Assembly: GCF_003966695.1 (NCBI RefSeq)
Contig: NZ_AP018827.1
Span: 1,778,501-1,842,500 of the forward strand
Direction: 5' to 3'
DNA length: 64,000 nt
From: Asticcacaulis excentricus
GTDB lineage: Bacteria > Pseudomonadota > Alphaproteobacteria > Caulobacterales > Caulobacteraceae
The translations under genes were made by a program, and so were the position numbers. Positions 46,976-56,011 of the stretch are shown here, in pieces. Position 1 is the stretch's first letter. Each line of letters starts with the position of its first letter. A model generated the notes under the pieces. It saw only the letters and a program-made list of their open reading frames with translations, did no database searches and was not told the DNA's origin.

Positions 46976-47860
46976 TTACCCCTTCAGCACGCTGAGCAGG
47001 GTTTCGCCGAGCGCCGCCGGAGACGGAGACACCTTGATGCCCGCCGCTTCCATGGCCGCGATCTTGTCTTCCGCGCCGCCCTTGCCACCAGAGATGATGG
47101 CACCGGCGTGACCCATGCGGCGGCCCGGAGGCGCCGTGCGGCCCGCGATGAAGCCGGCCATCGGCTTTTTACGGCCGCGCTTGGCTTCGTCGATCAGGAA
47201 CTGAGCGGCGTCTTCTTCGGCCGAGCCACCGATTTCACCGATCATGATGATCGACTTGGTTTCGTCGTCCGCCAGGAACATTTCCAGCACGTCGATGAAC
47301 TCGGTGCCCTTGACCGGGTCGCCACCGATGCCGACGGCGGTCGTTTGGCCCAGACCGGCATTGGTCGTCTGGAACACGGCTTCATAGGTGAGCGTGCCCG
47401 AACGCGAGACAACGCCGACCGAACCCTTGGAGAAGATGTTGCCCGGCATGATGCCGATCTTGCACTCGTTCGGCGTCAGGACGCCGGGGCAGTTCGGCCC
47501 GATCAGGCGCGACTTGGAACCCGACAGGGCGCGCTTCACCTTCACCATGTCCAGCACCGGAATGCCTTCGGTGATGCAGACGATCAGCGGGATTTCGGCT
47601 TCGATGGCCTCTAGGATGGCGTCAGCCGCGAAGGGCGGCGGCACGTAGATGGCCGAGGCGTCGGCACCCGTGCGCTCCTTGGCTTCGGCCACGGAGTCGA
47701 ACACCGGCAGGCCGATGTGGGTGGTGCCGCCCTTGCCGGGGGTCACGCCGCCAACGACCTTTGTGCCGTAGGCGATGGCCTGTTCGGAGTGGAAGGTGCC
47801 TTGCGCGCCGGTGAAGCCCTGCGTGATGACCTTGGTTTGCGAATTGATCAGTACAGACAT
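46976..47860 (-). CDS. sucD: Succinyl-CoA synthetase alpha subunit
   Basis: 294 residues. Converts succinyl-CoA to succinate with formation of ATP or GTP. CoA-binding N-terminus [24 protein letters not shown], and the phosphorylated His251 in [11 protein letters not shown]. Ten bases behind sucC, so one operon. Confidence 0.96.
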   Translation of the reverse strand: MSVLINSQTKVITQGFTGAQGTFHSEQAIAYGTKVVGGVTPGKGGTTHIGLPVFDSVAEAKERTGADASAIYVPPPFAADAILEAIEAEIPLIVCITEGIPVLDMVKVKRALSGSKSRLIGPNCPGVLTPNECKIGIMPGNIFSKGSVGVVSRSGTLTYEAVFQTTNAGLGQTTAVGIGGDPVKGTEFIDVLEMFLADDETKSIIMIGEIGGSAEEDAAQFLIDEAKRGRKKPMAGFIAGRTAPPGRRMGHAGAIISGGKGGAEDKIAAMEAAGIKVSPSPAALGETLLSVLKG

Positions 47861-47870
47861 TGCTCTAACC

Positions 47871-49073
47871 TTAGCCCTTCACAGCCTTGACGATCTTAGC
47901 GGCCGCATCGGCCAGATCGTCGGCGGCGATCACGTTCAGGCCGCTTTCGTTGATGATTTTCTTGCCGAGTTCGACATTGGTGCCTTCGAGGCGCACCACC
48001 AGAGGCACCTTCAGGCCGACTTCCTTCACCGCGGCGATCACGCCTTCGGCGATGATGTCACAGCGCATGATGCCGCCGAAGATGTTGACCAGGATACCCT
48101 TCACGTTCGGGTCCGAGGTGATGATCTTGAAGGCCGCGGTGACCTTTTCCTTGTTGGCGCCGCCGCCGACGTCGAGGAAGTTGGCCGGTTCCGCGCCATA
48201 GAGCTTGATGATGTCGAGCGTGGCCATGGCCAGACCGGCGCCGTTGACCATGCAGCCGATTTCGCCGTCAAGGGCGATATAGGAGAGGTCGAACTTCGAG
48301 GCTTCGATTTCCTTCGAATCTTCTTCGCTCAGGTCGCGCAGGGCTTGAATGTCCGGATGACGGAACAGCGAGTTGGAATCGAACGACACCTTGGCGTCCA
48401 GCACCAGAAGCTGATCGTCGCCGGTGATGATCAGCGGGTTGATTTCCAGCATGTCCATGTCCTTGGCGTTGAACGCCGCGTACAGTTGCTGAAGCAGCTT
48501 GAAGCCCTGCTTGGCCAGATCGCCCTTCAGACCCAGAGCGTGCGCCAGGGTACGACCGTGGGTCGGGAACACGCCGGTCGCCGGGTCGATGGTGAAGGAG
48601 TGAATCTTTTCCGGGGTCGAATGGGCGACTTCTTCGATGTCCATGCCGCCTTCGGTCGAGGCGACAACCGACACGCGCGACGTGACGCGATCGACGAGGA
48701 GCGACAGATACAGCTCCTTTTTGATGTCCGCGCCTTCTTCGATGTACAGACGGTTAACCTGCTTGCCCGCCGGACCCGTCTGATGGGTCACAAGAACGCG
48801 GCCCAGCATTTCATCGGCATTGGCTTCGACGTCGGCCGGCGACTTGACGACGCGCACGCCGCCCTTGGCGTCGGGGCCAAGGCCTTCGAAACGGCCCTTA
48901 CCACGGCCACCGGCGTGGATTTGCGACTTGACGACCCACACCTTGGTGGAATCGTCCTTCAGGTTCTTGGCGGCCTCAAGGGCTTCCTTGGGCGAAAAGG
49001 CGGGATAGCCGCGCGGAACGGCGACGCCGAACTCCTTGAGTACGGCCTTGGCTTGATGCTCGTGAATGTTCAT
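47871..49073 (-). CDS. sucC: Succinyl-CoA synthetase beta subunit
   Basis: 400 residues with an ATP-grasp fold. [19 protein letters not shown] start, [22 protein letters not shown] and the C-terminal [13 protein letters not shown] ... VRLEGTN are diagnostic. Start at 49073; the open frame upstream is GC-rich leader. MFS transporter gene upstream on the same strand with 194 bp between. Confidence 0.96.
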   Translation of the reverse strand: MNIHEHQAKAVLKEFGVAVPRGYPAFSPKEALEAAKNLKDDSTKVWVVKSQIHAGGRGKGRFEGLGPDAKGGVRVVKSPADVEANADEMLGRVLVTHQTGPAGKQVNRLYIEEGADIKKELYLSLLVDRVTSRVSVVASTEGGMDIEEVAHSTPEKIHSFTIDPATGVFPTHGRTLAHALGLKGDLAKQGFKLLQQLYAAFNAKDMDMLEINPLIITGDDQLLVLDAKVSFDSNSLFRHPDIQALRDLSEEDSKEIEASKFDLSYIALDGEIGCMVNGAGLAMATLDIIKLYGAEPANFLDVGGGANKEKVTAAFKIITSDPNVKGILVNIFGGIMRCDIIAEGVIAAVKEVGLKVPLVVRLEGTNVELGKKIINESGLNVIAADDLADAAAKIVKAVKG

Positions 49074-49267
49074 TGAACCGGTCTTATCAAATGGGATGCT
49101 GGCCCGTGTTAGCGATACCAGCGAGGAAATACAAGCCGTGCGGCGCACAGCTCGGCGACCTTGGGGGCACGGACGTCTTTGCCCGCACCGACGGGGTGGG
49201 GTTATAAAGACCCGTCCGGCGTTGTGCAACCGCAAGATCGCGGATTTTTGCCGTGGTCGGGGCGGGC

Positions 49268-50548
49268 TCAGACGGAAATCGGGGCCGTTTTCCAGTCTCG
49301 CTTAAGGGTAAGCGCTGTCAGAAGAAAGCAACCAGCCCCAAGCGCGTAGAAGACAAGGCCGCCGGTCACGGCCATTTTCAACGCATTTGCCGCATAATTA
49401 TATGATAAATAATCCGAAATCGCGCCCATAATCCACGAGCCGAAGCCGAGGCCGATGATATTGGTGACAAACAGAAACAGGGCCGACGCCAGCGCGCGGT
49501 CCTGCGCCTCGACCACGTGGTGCAGGCTGGCGATCACCGGCCCCATCCACACCAGACCGAGCGCCTGAGCCAGGATCAGCAAAGCAAACCCTGCCGCCGT
49601 ATCGAAGGCGAGGCCCGGCATCAGCAGCACCAGCCCGTAGGTCGGGATGCACAGAAGATAGGCCACCGCAGGCACCAGCGCGAAGGCGCGCGGCGATTTT
49701 GCGCCTAAGCGATCCGCGACAAAGCCGCCGCCCAGAATACCTATGGAACCCCCGATCAGGACGATCAGGCCAAAGCTGAAAGAGGCGGACATCAGCGTCG
49801 CCTTGAACGAGCGCATAAAGACCGAGGGCAGCCAGAACATCAGCCCATAGCCAATCACGGACGACAGCGAAGCGCCCAGCGAAATCAGCCACAGCGAGCG
49901 ATTGCGCATCAGGCGACGCAGTCGGTCCAGCGCCGGGACGGTATCGGTTTGCGTCTGAACGTCATGACGGCGCGTGCCGAAGAAGAACAGCGGCGCAAAC
50001 ACGACGCCCGCCAGACCAATGGTGACGAAGGCGTGCCGCCAGTCGAAGGTCGCCGCCAGAAGCCCGCCGAACATGATGCCCAGACCCGATCCCAGCGGCA
50101 CGCCCAGCGAAAAGACGGCCATGGCTCTGGCGCGATGGGCCGGCGGATAGAGGTCGCTGATCAGGCTTTGTGAGGGGGCGACGCCGCCCGCCTCCCCCAC
50201 ACCGACACTAAACCGCCCCAGCGCCAGGGTAAGCCACGAGGTGGCCAGACCGCAGGCCGCCGTGGCTGCACTCCACACAATCAGGGACGCCGTGATCAGC
50301 CGTACCCGCCCGACCCTCTGTGCGATCATCGCCGCGGGAATACCGAGCAGGGTATAGACAAAGGCAAAGGCAAATCCGCCCAGCCAGCCCAGTTGCGCAT
50401 CGCTTAGCTTCAGTTCGGCCTTGATCGGCTGAGCGAGGATGGAGAGGATCTGGCGATCAACAAAATTAAAAATATAGACGATCAGCAGCAGAACCAGACA
50501 GAGGTGCGTTTTCCATCCCGGAAGGGCCGGTTGCGTCTGATCGGTCAT
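49268..50548 (-). CDS. MFS transporter (spinster-like)
   Basis: 426 residues and about 12 membrane segments. The start of TM1 ([22 protein letters not shown]) and the loop [22 protein letters not shown] are typical of spinster-type members, shown here by their key pieces [11 protein letters not shown] and [12 protein letters not shown]. Substrate unknown. Convergent or operon partners are not evident; its gene lies alone before sucC. Confidence 0.85.
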   Translation of the reverse strand: MTDQTQPALPGWKTHLCLVLLLIVYIFNFVDRQILSILAQPIKAELKLSDAQLGWLGGFAFAFVYTLLGIPAAMIAQRVGRVRLITASLIVWSAATAACGLATSWLTLALGRFSVGVGEAGGVAPSQSLISDLYPPAHRARAMAVFSLGVPLGSGLGIMFGGLLAATFDWRHAFVTIGLAGVVFAPLFFFGTRRHDVQTQTDTVPALDRLRRLMRNRSLWLISLGASLSSVIGYGLMFWLPSVFMRSFKATLMSASFSFGLIVLIGGSIGILGGGFVADRLGAKSPRAFALVPAVAYLLCIPTYGLVLLMPGLAFDTAAGFALLILAQALGLVWMGPVIASLHHVVEAQDRALASALFLFVTNIIGLGFGSWIMGAISDYLSYNYAANALKMAVTGGLVFYALGAGCFLLTALTLKRDWKTAPISV

Positions 50549-50628
50549 AGTGCGGGTCCCGCCAAATTACGAAACCAAACCTAGCACGTCGTTTTGAAAA
50601 TCCAAACGCTTAAGGCGGGTTATTCCGG

Positions 50629-51189
50629 TTATCCGAAAAAGACGTGCCACAGCAGGCGGCCCGGCATAAAGGCAAACAGACCCGCCACAACCAGCCCGCC
50701 CATAAACAGGCTCGTGGCCATAGTGCGATGCCGTTTGATGTTTTTGGTGCGCGCCGCATAGAGGATCATCGGCGCGACCACCACCGTCCAGCCCGACAGG
50801 ATATGGATAAAGCTGAACATGCCGTGGTTAAGCCCGCGCAGCCAGAAGCTCGATATGGCCGCCGTTAGCATCAGGGCCAGCCAGATATAGCCCAGCAGAC
50901 GGTGCGGCGTGCGCCCCTTCGGTCCCAGCAATTGATAAAGGCCGATGACAAAGGCCGTCATCGCCGTGCTCAGATGGATTTGCGTCGCCAGTGACGACTC
51001 AGCAATGGCGCGCAGGTTCGGGGCGTGCAGATGGGCTCCCTCAACAACCCGGGCAAAGGCGCTGAAATCGCCGCCGGAGGCAAGGGCGCTGATCAGGATG
51101 AGACCGCCCGTCAGGATCAGGGCGCTAATGAATTTCCAGATAAAAGAATAGGCCGAACGCGGCTTTGAGGTGGTTTGAGGGGCGGACAT
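50629..51189 (-). CDS. DUF2306-like membrane protein
   Basis: 186 residues with four to five membrane segments. HLSTAMTAFVIGLYQLLGPKGRTPHRLLGYIW and the spaced His residues (HIHLSTA, PHRLLGY, HILSGW) are the DUF2306 pattern (key pieces LLGPKGRTPHRLLGY and FSFIHILSGW). Possibly a haem- or quinone-associated protein by analogy; no function is established. Start ATG 51189. Divergent from the LytTR regulator, which may control it, as is common for membrane proteins next to LytTR genes. Confidence 0.78.
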   Translation of the reverse strand: MSAPQTTSKPRSAYSFIWKFISALILTGGLILISALASGGDFSAFARVVEGAHLHAPNLRAIAESSLATQIHLSTAMTAFVIGLYQLLGPKGRTPHRLLGYIWLALMLTAAISSFWLRGLNHGMFSFIHILSGWTVVVAPMILYAARTKNIKRHRTMATSLFMGGLVVAGLFAFMPGRLLWHVFFG

Positions 51190-51271
51190 CAGGGGTTTCC
51201 GTGAAAATTGACTTGTGCGGGGTGACCGCTTCACGGCAATTAGGCAGGGCTTATCGGCTACGGGGAGACGG

Positions 51272-52129
51272 ATGCGCGAACAGAAGGCATTACTGCGCGA
51301 AACGACGGGATCGACCGTTCACGCTTCGCCAAATGCAAAACCTGGCTGGTCGGAAACCGTATCGGGCGTCGGGCGTATCCTGATCGCTTCGCTGGGCATG
51401 GCCCTGTTTTTAAGCCTGATCAATGCCTTCAATACGGGCCAGATTCCCTTCGTCATGCGCTTCCTCTACTGGGCGGCGCTGATGCTGGCCGGATCGCTAG
51501 TGGCGGTGGGCGTCGATCGTTTTGGCATGAAGGTCATCCGCCATCGCCTACGTCTGGAAGGACGTCCGTGGCTGTATGGCGTCGTGCTGACCGTGCTTCT
51601 GACGCCGTCCATTTCGCTGGCTGTGTGGGCCATTACCCCCCTGTTCGGTCATATGCGCTGGGACATCGCGCTCTATCCGCGCTTCTTTGTGCCGGTTGGC
51701 GTTATCTCCGCCGCCATGACGACGCTGAATGTGCTGAGCAACCGTGAACCGCAGCAGAGCCATGCCTTCACGACACCCCCGCCCACCGAACCCGCAAGCC
51801 AGACTGACCCTGCGCGCGTCGCCTTTCGCGAGCGCTTACCCTTCAAGCATCAGAAGGCCGACATCTATGCCCTGTCGGCTGAGGACCATTATCTGCGGGT
51901 GCACACCAGCGCCGGAAGCACGCTGATCCTGATGCGGCTTTACGATGCCATCCGCGAACTGGAAGGGATCGAAGGCTCGCAGACGCACCGCTCGTGGTGG
52001 GTGGCCCGCGACGCCATCGAAGACATCCGCCGGCAGGACGGGCGCGTCAGCCTCACCCTGCGCGGCGATATCGAAGCCCCCGTCAGCCGCTCCTATCAGA
52101 AGGTGCTGAAGGCCGACGGGTGGATTTAG
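51272..52129 (+). CDS. Membrane-anchored LytTR transcriptional regulator
   Basis: 285 residues. Four membrane segments at about 33-55, 58-80, 100-122 and 132-152, a linker, and a C-terminal LytTR DNA-binding domain at about 185-285: ALSAEDHYLRVHTSAGSTLI, LYDAIRELEG, THRSWWVARDAI and the final SRSYQKVLK. The family binds direct repeats to control membrane or virulence genes. Start ATG 51272 has GGGGAG five bases upstream; GTG 51215 is less likely. Its stop codon overlaps repeat A copy 2. Confidence 0.88.
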   Translation: MREQKALLRETTGSTVHASPNAKPGWSETVSGVGRILIASLGMALFLSLINAFNTGQIPFVMRFLYWAALMLAGSLVAVGVDRFGMKVIRHRLRLEGRPWLYGVVLTVLLTPSISLAVWAITPLFGHMRWDIALYPRFFVPVGVISAAMTTLNVLSNREPQQSHAFTTPPPTEPASQTDPARVAFRERLPFKHQKADIYALSAEDHYLRVHTSAGSTLILMRLYDAIRELEGIEGSQTHRSWWVARDAIEDIRRQDGRVSLTLRGDIEAPVSRSYQKVLKADGWI

Positions 52130-52263
52130 CGGAATGATTTCTACTGGAATCATTCCGCTCAAGCCGCCACTGAGGCGGCGGCCAAGGTGGCGGAGCCACC
52201 GCCCGGCGAGGGGCTAAACAAAAGATGGATCATTATGTTTCTACCAGAAATCATAATGATCCA
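52128..52263. repeat. Repeat A, copy 2: 136-bp four-hairpin intergenic element
   Basis: Same length and orientation as 778-913. The first stem is perfect here (AGCGGAATGATT / AATCATTCCGCT), followed by GCCGCC/GGCGGC, GGTGGC-gga-GCCACC and TGGATCATTATG/CATAATGATCCA. It fills the whole gap between converging LytTR and SRPBCC genes: it starts on one stop codon and ends five bases before the other. Confidence 0.88.
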
Positions 52264-52268
52264 GGCTC

Positions 52269-52751
52269 TTATTGTTTATTCAACCACGCTTCCAGCATAT
52301 CGAGCAGGGCGTTGGTCCCGGCTTCCCGTCCGGCAATGTGGTCACAGCCGTCGAGGAAGGCCAGTTGCTCGGTCAGGCTCAGCCGTGAACCGGTCGCCGT
52401 GGTGCTGAATTCCAGCGTCAGCAGCGAAGCGGTGAGCAGGGTGTCCCCCACGTGCATGGTAAAGCTGGAGATAATGCGCGCTACTCTGCCTTGAGGCCCG
52501 TCTTCGGGCGGCACAATATCGTGAAAGACGGCCGACATGATGTGGCGCGGCTGGCCCTTGGGGCCGCCGCTGCTGCGTTCGTGCCCGCCGACGCGGAAAT
52601 CAAGCGCGTGCGGATCGCTTTCCCAGTCCGGCGGGCCGGTGAACCACTGAGCCTTGGCCACCGGGTCCGACCACGCCTTAAAGACGGTTTCGACCGGAAA
52701 GGTCAGGTCGCGCGTCAGGCGCATAGTGTGCGGAGTCATCGAACGGGTCAT
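52269..52751 (-). CDS. SRPBCC/AHSA1-like protein
   Basis: 160 residues of the START-like fold: LTRDLTFPVETVFKAWSDPVAKAQWF at the N-terminus, the central DFRVGGHERSSGG and C-terminal helix LLDMLEAWLNK. A hydrophobic-ligand pocket is expected; no enzymatic residue is clear. Last gene of the ArsR-led cluster; GGGAGA upstream of the ATG. Confidence 0.82.
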   Translation of the reverse strand: MTRSMTPHTMRLTRDLTFPVETVFKAWSDPVAKAQWFTGPPDWESDPHALDFRVGGHERSSGGPKGQPRHIMSAVFHDIVPPEDGPQGRVARIISSFTMHVGDTLLTASLLTLEFSTTATGSRLSLTEQLAFLDGCDHIAGREAGTNALLDMLEAWLNKQ

Positions 52752-52763
52752 GGTGTGTCTCCC

Positions 52764-52901
52764 TTATTTTGTTTTAAGCGGCAGGACGGTGGCAGGCCTG
52801 AGGGTCCGCGCATCGGACACCTTTTCCGCCGCGGGCGGCGAACAGGTGGTCAGTCCGGCATTCATTACCAGAAGGCCGAAGCCGAAGGGCAGAAGGCGCA
52901 T
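52764..52901 (-). CDS. Possible tiny lipoprotein (45 aa)
   Basis: MRLLPFGFGLLVMNAGLTTC followed by SPPAAEKVSDARTLRPATVL and a Lys-rich end. The hydrophobic start with a single Cys after it looks like a lipoprotein signal, although Thr at -1 is not ideal. An AGGTGA site precedes the ATG. It fits neatly between two SRPBCC genes of the same strand (13 bp before the next start). Too short for certainty. Confidence 0.45.
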   Translation of the reverse strand: MRLLPFGFGLLVMNAGLTTCSPPAAEKVSDARTLRPATVLPLKTK

Positions 52902-52908
52902 GAGTCAC

Positions 52909-53397
52909 CTATGACTTTAAGGATTGGGCGAGGGCTTCGAGCTGATCGGTGGCGATGCCCCAGCCCTCATGAAAGCCCATCTGTTCGTGCTGTTGGCGCG
53001 TCTCGACCGACCAGTGCAGGGCCTTGGCGACATAGCGCGTATGGCCTTCGGGCGTGTCTTCCAGCGTGATGATGGCGGTCATGAAGGGGGCTTCCGACGG
53101 CTCCCATGCCTTTACATAGGCGTCGGTGAGGACCAGCTTTTCGTTTTCGATCACTTCGAGATAGACACCGCGATTGGGGACGATCTCACCATTGGGTCCG
53201 TGCATGACGAAGGCATTGCTGCCACCTGTGCGCACGTCCAGTTCGACCTGATCAATATACCACGGCTTGGGGCAGAACCATTCGGCCAACAGCTTCGCGT
53301 CGGTCCAGCAGCGCCATACAAGCGCACGCGGGGCCTTCAACAGGCGCTCCAGCACCAGTTCACGGTCGGCAATCGGGGTTGCGGGTTGCGGGGTCAT
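52909..53397 (-). CDS. SRPBCC/AHSA1-like protein
   Basis: 162 residues. LVLERLLKAPRALVWRCWTDAKLLAEWFCPKPW and the C-terminal HEGWGIATDQLEALAQSL define the AHSA1-like fold (key pieces APRALVWRCW and GWGIATDQLEALA). Function unknown. Part of the minus-strand cluster started by ArsR at 55949; repeat D and a hairpin lie upstream of it, so expression may differ from that of the promoter-proximal genes. Confidence 0.83.
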   Translation of the reverse strand: MTPQPATPIADRELVLERLLKAPRALVWRCWTDAKLLAEWFCPKPWYIDQVELDVRTGGSNAFVMHGPNGEIVPNRGVYLEVIENEKLVLTDAYVKAWEPSEAPFMTAIITLEDTPEGHTRYVAKALHWSVETRQQHEQMGFHEGWGIATDQLEALAQSLKS

Positions 53398-53416
53398 TTT
53401 TCGTTTCCTTTGAGAA

Positions 53417-53532
53417 TTAGAGCCTTCGTCGGCTAAGTTGAGCCGCCGAACGGCTCTAAGTTTTTGTTTGGTCGCGCAATTTTTCCGAAAAGTGCCAAGA
53501 CGCTTTCATGGCCCTTTATCGGATTGCGCTCT
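53417..53532. repeat. Repeat D, copy 2 (inverted relative to copy 1)
   Basis: First stem TTAGAGCC...GGCTCTAA (53417-53459), then GCGCAAT...ATTGCGC (53474-53529) enclosing CCGAAAAGTGC. Its order matches the reverse complement of 40533-40636. It interrupts the SRPBCC cluster. Confidence 0.7.
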
Positions 53533-53542
53533 AGGCACAGCG

Positions 53543-53577
53543 CTGCCCTCCCCTTCCGGGTCACGGAAGGGCGGCAG
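53543..53577. repeat. Strong hairpin behind the VOC gene
   Basis: CTGCC-CTC-CCCTTCCG-ggtca-CGGAAGGG-C-GGCAG. On the minus strand it follows the VOC gene by 23 bases without a T tract; on the plus strand a T-rich stretch (TTCTTGTTTTG) follows. Confidence 0.5.
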
Positions 53578-53600
53578 GGATTCTTGTTTTGTGAGTGGTC

Positions 53601-54038
53601 TTATTGTGGGGTGTTGGCAGCGACGAAGGCTTCGTCAGCCACCGTATTGATCATCCACGGCTGACCGTACTTGTCGATAAACATGCCGAACAGGGGTGAC
53701 CAGAAGGTGGGCGCAATCGGCATGTTCACCGCCTTCGCCTCTTTCGTCAGGCCGTCCCAGATGCGCTGCGTCTCTTCGACGGTATGGGGCTGAATGGACA
53801 CGCAGAAGCCGGACGGGTTGGACGGACCATATTCCGGCGGGCAGTCAGCGCCCTGAATGATTCCCTCACCCGTGTTCAGGGTGGCGTGCATGACCCAATC
53901 CTTCAAGGCCGGATCAACGGGCATGTCGGGCGCGGCGGAAAACGGGAAGGTCATCAGTTCGCCGCCCAGAACGGACTGATAAAAGGCGAAGGCTTCGGCG
54001 CATTGGCCATTGAAACTCAGATAGACATCAATACGCAC
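53601..54038 (-). CDS. VOC superfamily protein (PhnB/YjdN-like)
   Basis: 145 residues with the glyoxalase/bleomycin-resistance fold: MRIDVYLSFNGQCAEAFAFYQSVLGGELMTF, a central GFCVSIQPHTVEETQRIWDGL and the final GMFIDKYGQPWMIN (key pieces FYQSVLGGE and DKYGQPWMIN). Such proteins occur often with AHSA1-like proteins under ArsR control. Ligand unknown. Confidence 0.86.
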   Translation of the reverse strand: MRIDVYLSFNGQCAEAFAFYQSVLGGELMTFPFSAAPDMPVDPALKDWVMHATLNTGEGIIQGADCPPEYGPSNPSGFCVSIQPHTVEETQRIWDGLTKEAKAVNMPIAPTFWSPLFGMFIDKYGQPWMINTVADEAFVAANTPQ

Positions 54039-54060
54039 GGCACGTTCTCCTCTGTGGGGT

Positions 54061-54594
54061 TTATCGGTTTTCCGTCAGCGTTTTGAGGCGTGACAGGCCT
54101 TTTTCGAAATCCGCCCCGATCATCTTGTCTATATTGAAGATCAGGCCGAACAGACGCGAGACAAAGGGGGATGGCCCATACATGGCCCAGATCACCACGG
54201 TGCCGCCGTCTTGCGCCTGCAAGGTGAATTCGGCGGTATTGGTGGCGCGGATGGGTTTGATAAAGTCGAGCTGGATGACCAGCTTGCTCGGCACACGGGC
54301 TTCGGTGATGGTCATGCGGCCTTCACCGGCCTTGGCATTATCTGACGCCCACTCATAGACAGACCCCGTGCCAGCGGCGGGACCGCTGTAGGTACGGCGC
54401 AGCGCCGGGTCGATATCTTCCCACGGCGACCATGTCTGCCAGCGGCGCAGGTCTTCCAGTTCGGCATAGATAGCCTCCGGCGACGCCGCGATGGTCGCCG
54501 TGCGCTGAAGCCGGAAGTGGTTGGGCCGTAAGGCGGCGACCAGCAACACCCCGGCAATGGCAAGGCCGATCAGGCCTAGAATAAACGTCAGCAT
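54061..54594 (-). CDS. Membrane-anchored SRPBCC (polyketide cyclase-like) protein
   Basis: 177 residues. An N-terminal membrane segment (2-20) is followed by a START-like domain: RTATIAASPEAIYAELEDLRRWQTWSPWEDIDP and the C-terminal DKMIGADFEKGLSRLKTL (key pieces RWQTWSPWE and GADFEKGLSRLK). Start ATG 54594; the longer frame runs into the next gene. Fourth gene of the ArsR cluster from the promoter side if counted 55949 first. Confidence 0.83.
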   Translation of the reverse strand: MLTFILGLIGLAIAGVLLVAALRPNHFRLQRTATIAASPEAIYAELEDLRRWQTWSPWEDIDPALRRTYSGPAAGTGSVYEWASDNAKAGEGRMTITEARVPSKLVIQLDFIKPIRATNTAEFTLQAQDGGTVVIWAMYGPSPFVSRLFGLIFNIDKMIGADFEKGLSRLKTLTENR

Positions 54595-54604
54595 TTTCTC
54601 CCCC

Positions 54605-55564
54605 TCAGGATTTGTGGGCTTGCAGATAGGTCTCCAGACGCAGGAAGTTCTGTTCATTGGCCTGCGGAATGAAGGTCTTGAGCAGTTCCTCCTGTTCGGA
54701 GGGTGCAAAATCCATGCGCCAGATCATGTCAGTATGATCGCCGTCCGCGACATATTCGACCGTCATACGAAACTGATGCGTCGGCTGAAGGTGGTCGAAG
54801 ACGATGCGCTGGTTCTCAACGATCTCGACAAAGCGCTTGTGATTGTCGTGATCGCGCCCGTCCGGCCCGTGCATGATAATGCGAAATTCGCCGCCTTCGC
54901 GGAACTCAAACACCGGGATAGAGTTGGTAAAGCCGTCCGGTCCCCACCACTGTTTGAGGTGCTGCGGATCGGCAAACCGCGCAAACAGGGCTTCGGGGGA
55001 CGCGGCATAACGATGCGAAGTCACAATCTCAAACCCGGCGGGTTGTTCCGACATCAAGGTCTCCATGCGTTCAAAGGCATCGGCCCAGCCCACGGCAAAG
55101 CCCTGTTCAATGGCCGCATCCTTGCGTTCCGTCGACAGGAGGCGCGCGTGCAGGGTCAGGCGGGTCCCCTCCCCCTCTTCTTTAAAGGTAATGGTCACGC
55201 GCGATTCGGGCGGCAGGCCGGAACCGCACGGATGCACGTGCGGCATCCCTTCATAGACCAGACGTTCCGGCGCAACGACTTCGACAAAGGTGCCTTCGCA
55301 GGGGCAGGGCGTGCCATCCGGGGCCGCCATGCCGAGGCGAAAACGGCCGCCGGGACACACATCCATCTCACAGGTGTCGTTGTGGAAACCGTGCGGGCCC
55401 CACCATTGGCGCACGTGCTCCGGCTTGGTCCACATCTCCCAGACCAAAGCGCGCGGCGCCTTGAAGGTGCGGAACATCACAATGTCGATTTCACTGGGGA
55501 AGGTCACCTCGAAATCCGACAGCAGGGCGGAGGGGCGGGGGGCAGGGTGATCATGTGCGGTCAT
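54605..55564 (-). CDS. Tandem AHSA1-like (SRPBCC) protein
   Basis: 319 residues made of two START-like domains: residues about 25-160 (FKAPRALVWEMWTKPEHVRQWWGPHGF, ends GWADAFERMETL) and about 175-319 (AASPEALFARFADPQHLKQWWGPDGF, ends NEQNFLRLETYL). Both keep the QWWGP signature. The two halves resemble each other, so this is a fused duplication. Start ATG 55564 overlaps the arsR-type stop by 14 bp, giving translational coupling. Confidence 0.85.
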   Translation of the reverse strand: MTAHDHPAPRPSALLSDFEVTFPSEIDIVMFRTFKAPRALVWEMWTKPEHVRQWWGPHGFHNDTCEMDVCPGGRFRLGMAAPDGTPCPCEGTFVEVVAPERLVYEGMPHVHPCGSGLPPESRVTITFKEEGEGTRLTLHARLLSTERKDAAIEQGFAVGWADAFERMETLMSEQPAGFEIVTSHRYAASPEALFARFADPQHLKQWWGPDGFTNSIPVFEFREGGEFRIIMHGPDGRDHDNHKRFVEIVENQRIVFDHLQPTHQFRMTVEYVADGDHTDMIWRMDFAPSEQEELLKTFIPQANEQNFLRLETYLQAHKS

Positions 55565-55949
55565 CCTTCTGGGTATCATCGGGTTTGTCTTTTACCACCG
55601 GCAGTGCCGGCGTATCGGCGGCGGCCTGAAGCTGGGTCAGATAGGCCTCCAGCCGGTCGAGCCGCGCTTCCCACATGGCGCGATATTTGGCGAGCCACAT
55701 ATCGACCTCCTTCAGCGGTTCCGGTTCCAGCCGGCAGGGCCGCCACTGCTTTTCACGGCCCCGGCTGATCAGACCGGCCTTTTCCAGCACTTTCAGATGC
55801 TTGGACACCGCCGGCAGGCTCATATCGAACGGTTCGGCCAGATCATTGACCGTCGTTTCGCCCAGCGACAGCCGCGCCAGAATGGCCCGGCGCGTCGGAT
55901 CGGCCAGAGCATTGAGAGTCACGGACAGGTGGTCGGGAGACGCAGGCAT
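55551..55949 (-). CDS. ArsR family regulator of the AHSA1 cluster
   Basis: 132 residues with a winged helix: ALADPTRRAILARLSLGETTVNDLAEPFDMSLPAVSKHLKVLEKAGLI (key pieces LADPTRRAILARL and MSLPAVSKHLKVLE). No metal-binding Cys motif; this is the 'metalloregulator-like' branch that often sits before AHSA1 genes. The C-terminal tail is acidic and probably disordered. It probably autoregulates at the inverted repeat directly upstream. Confidence 0.9.
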   Translation of the reverse strand: MPASPDHLSVTLNALADPTRRAILARLSLGETTVNDLAEPFDMSLPAVSKHLKVLEKAGLISRGREKQWRPCRLEPEPLKEVDMWLAKYRAMWEARLDRLEAYLTQLQAAADTPALPVVKDKPDDTQKDDRT

Positions 55950-55951
55950 TC

Positions 55952-56011
55952 ACTTAACCGAAACGTTAAATAACTTATCGGTTAAGTAAGTGCGTTATAA
56001 TCCGGAGTCAA
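55952..56011 (-). promoter_or_regulatory. Operator and candidate promoter of the ArsR/AHSA1 cluster
   Basis: Perfect 10-bp inverted repeat ACTTAACCGA (55952-55961) / TCGGTTAAGT (55978-55987), half-sites 26 bp apart, two bases before the ArsR start. On the minus strand TTGACT (56011-56006), 17-bp spacer, TACTTA (55988-55983) could be the promoter; the -10 overlaps the distal half-site, as expected for repression. Confidence 0.5.
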
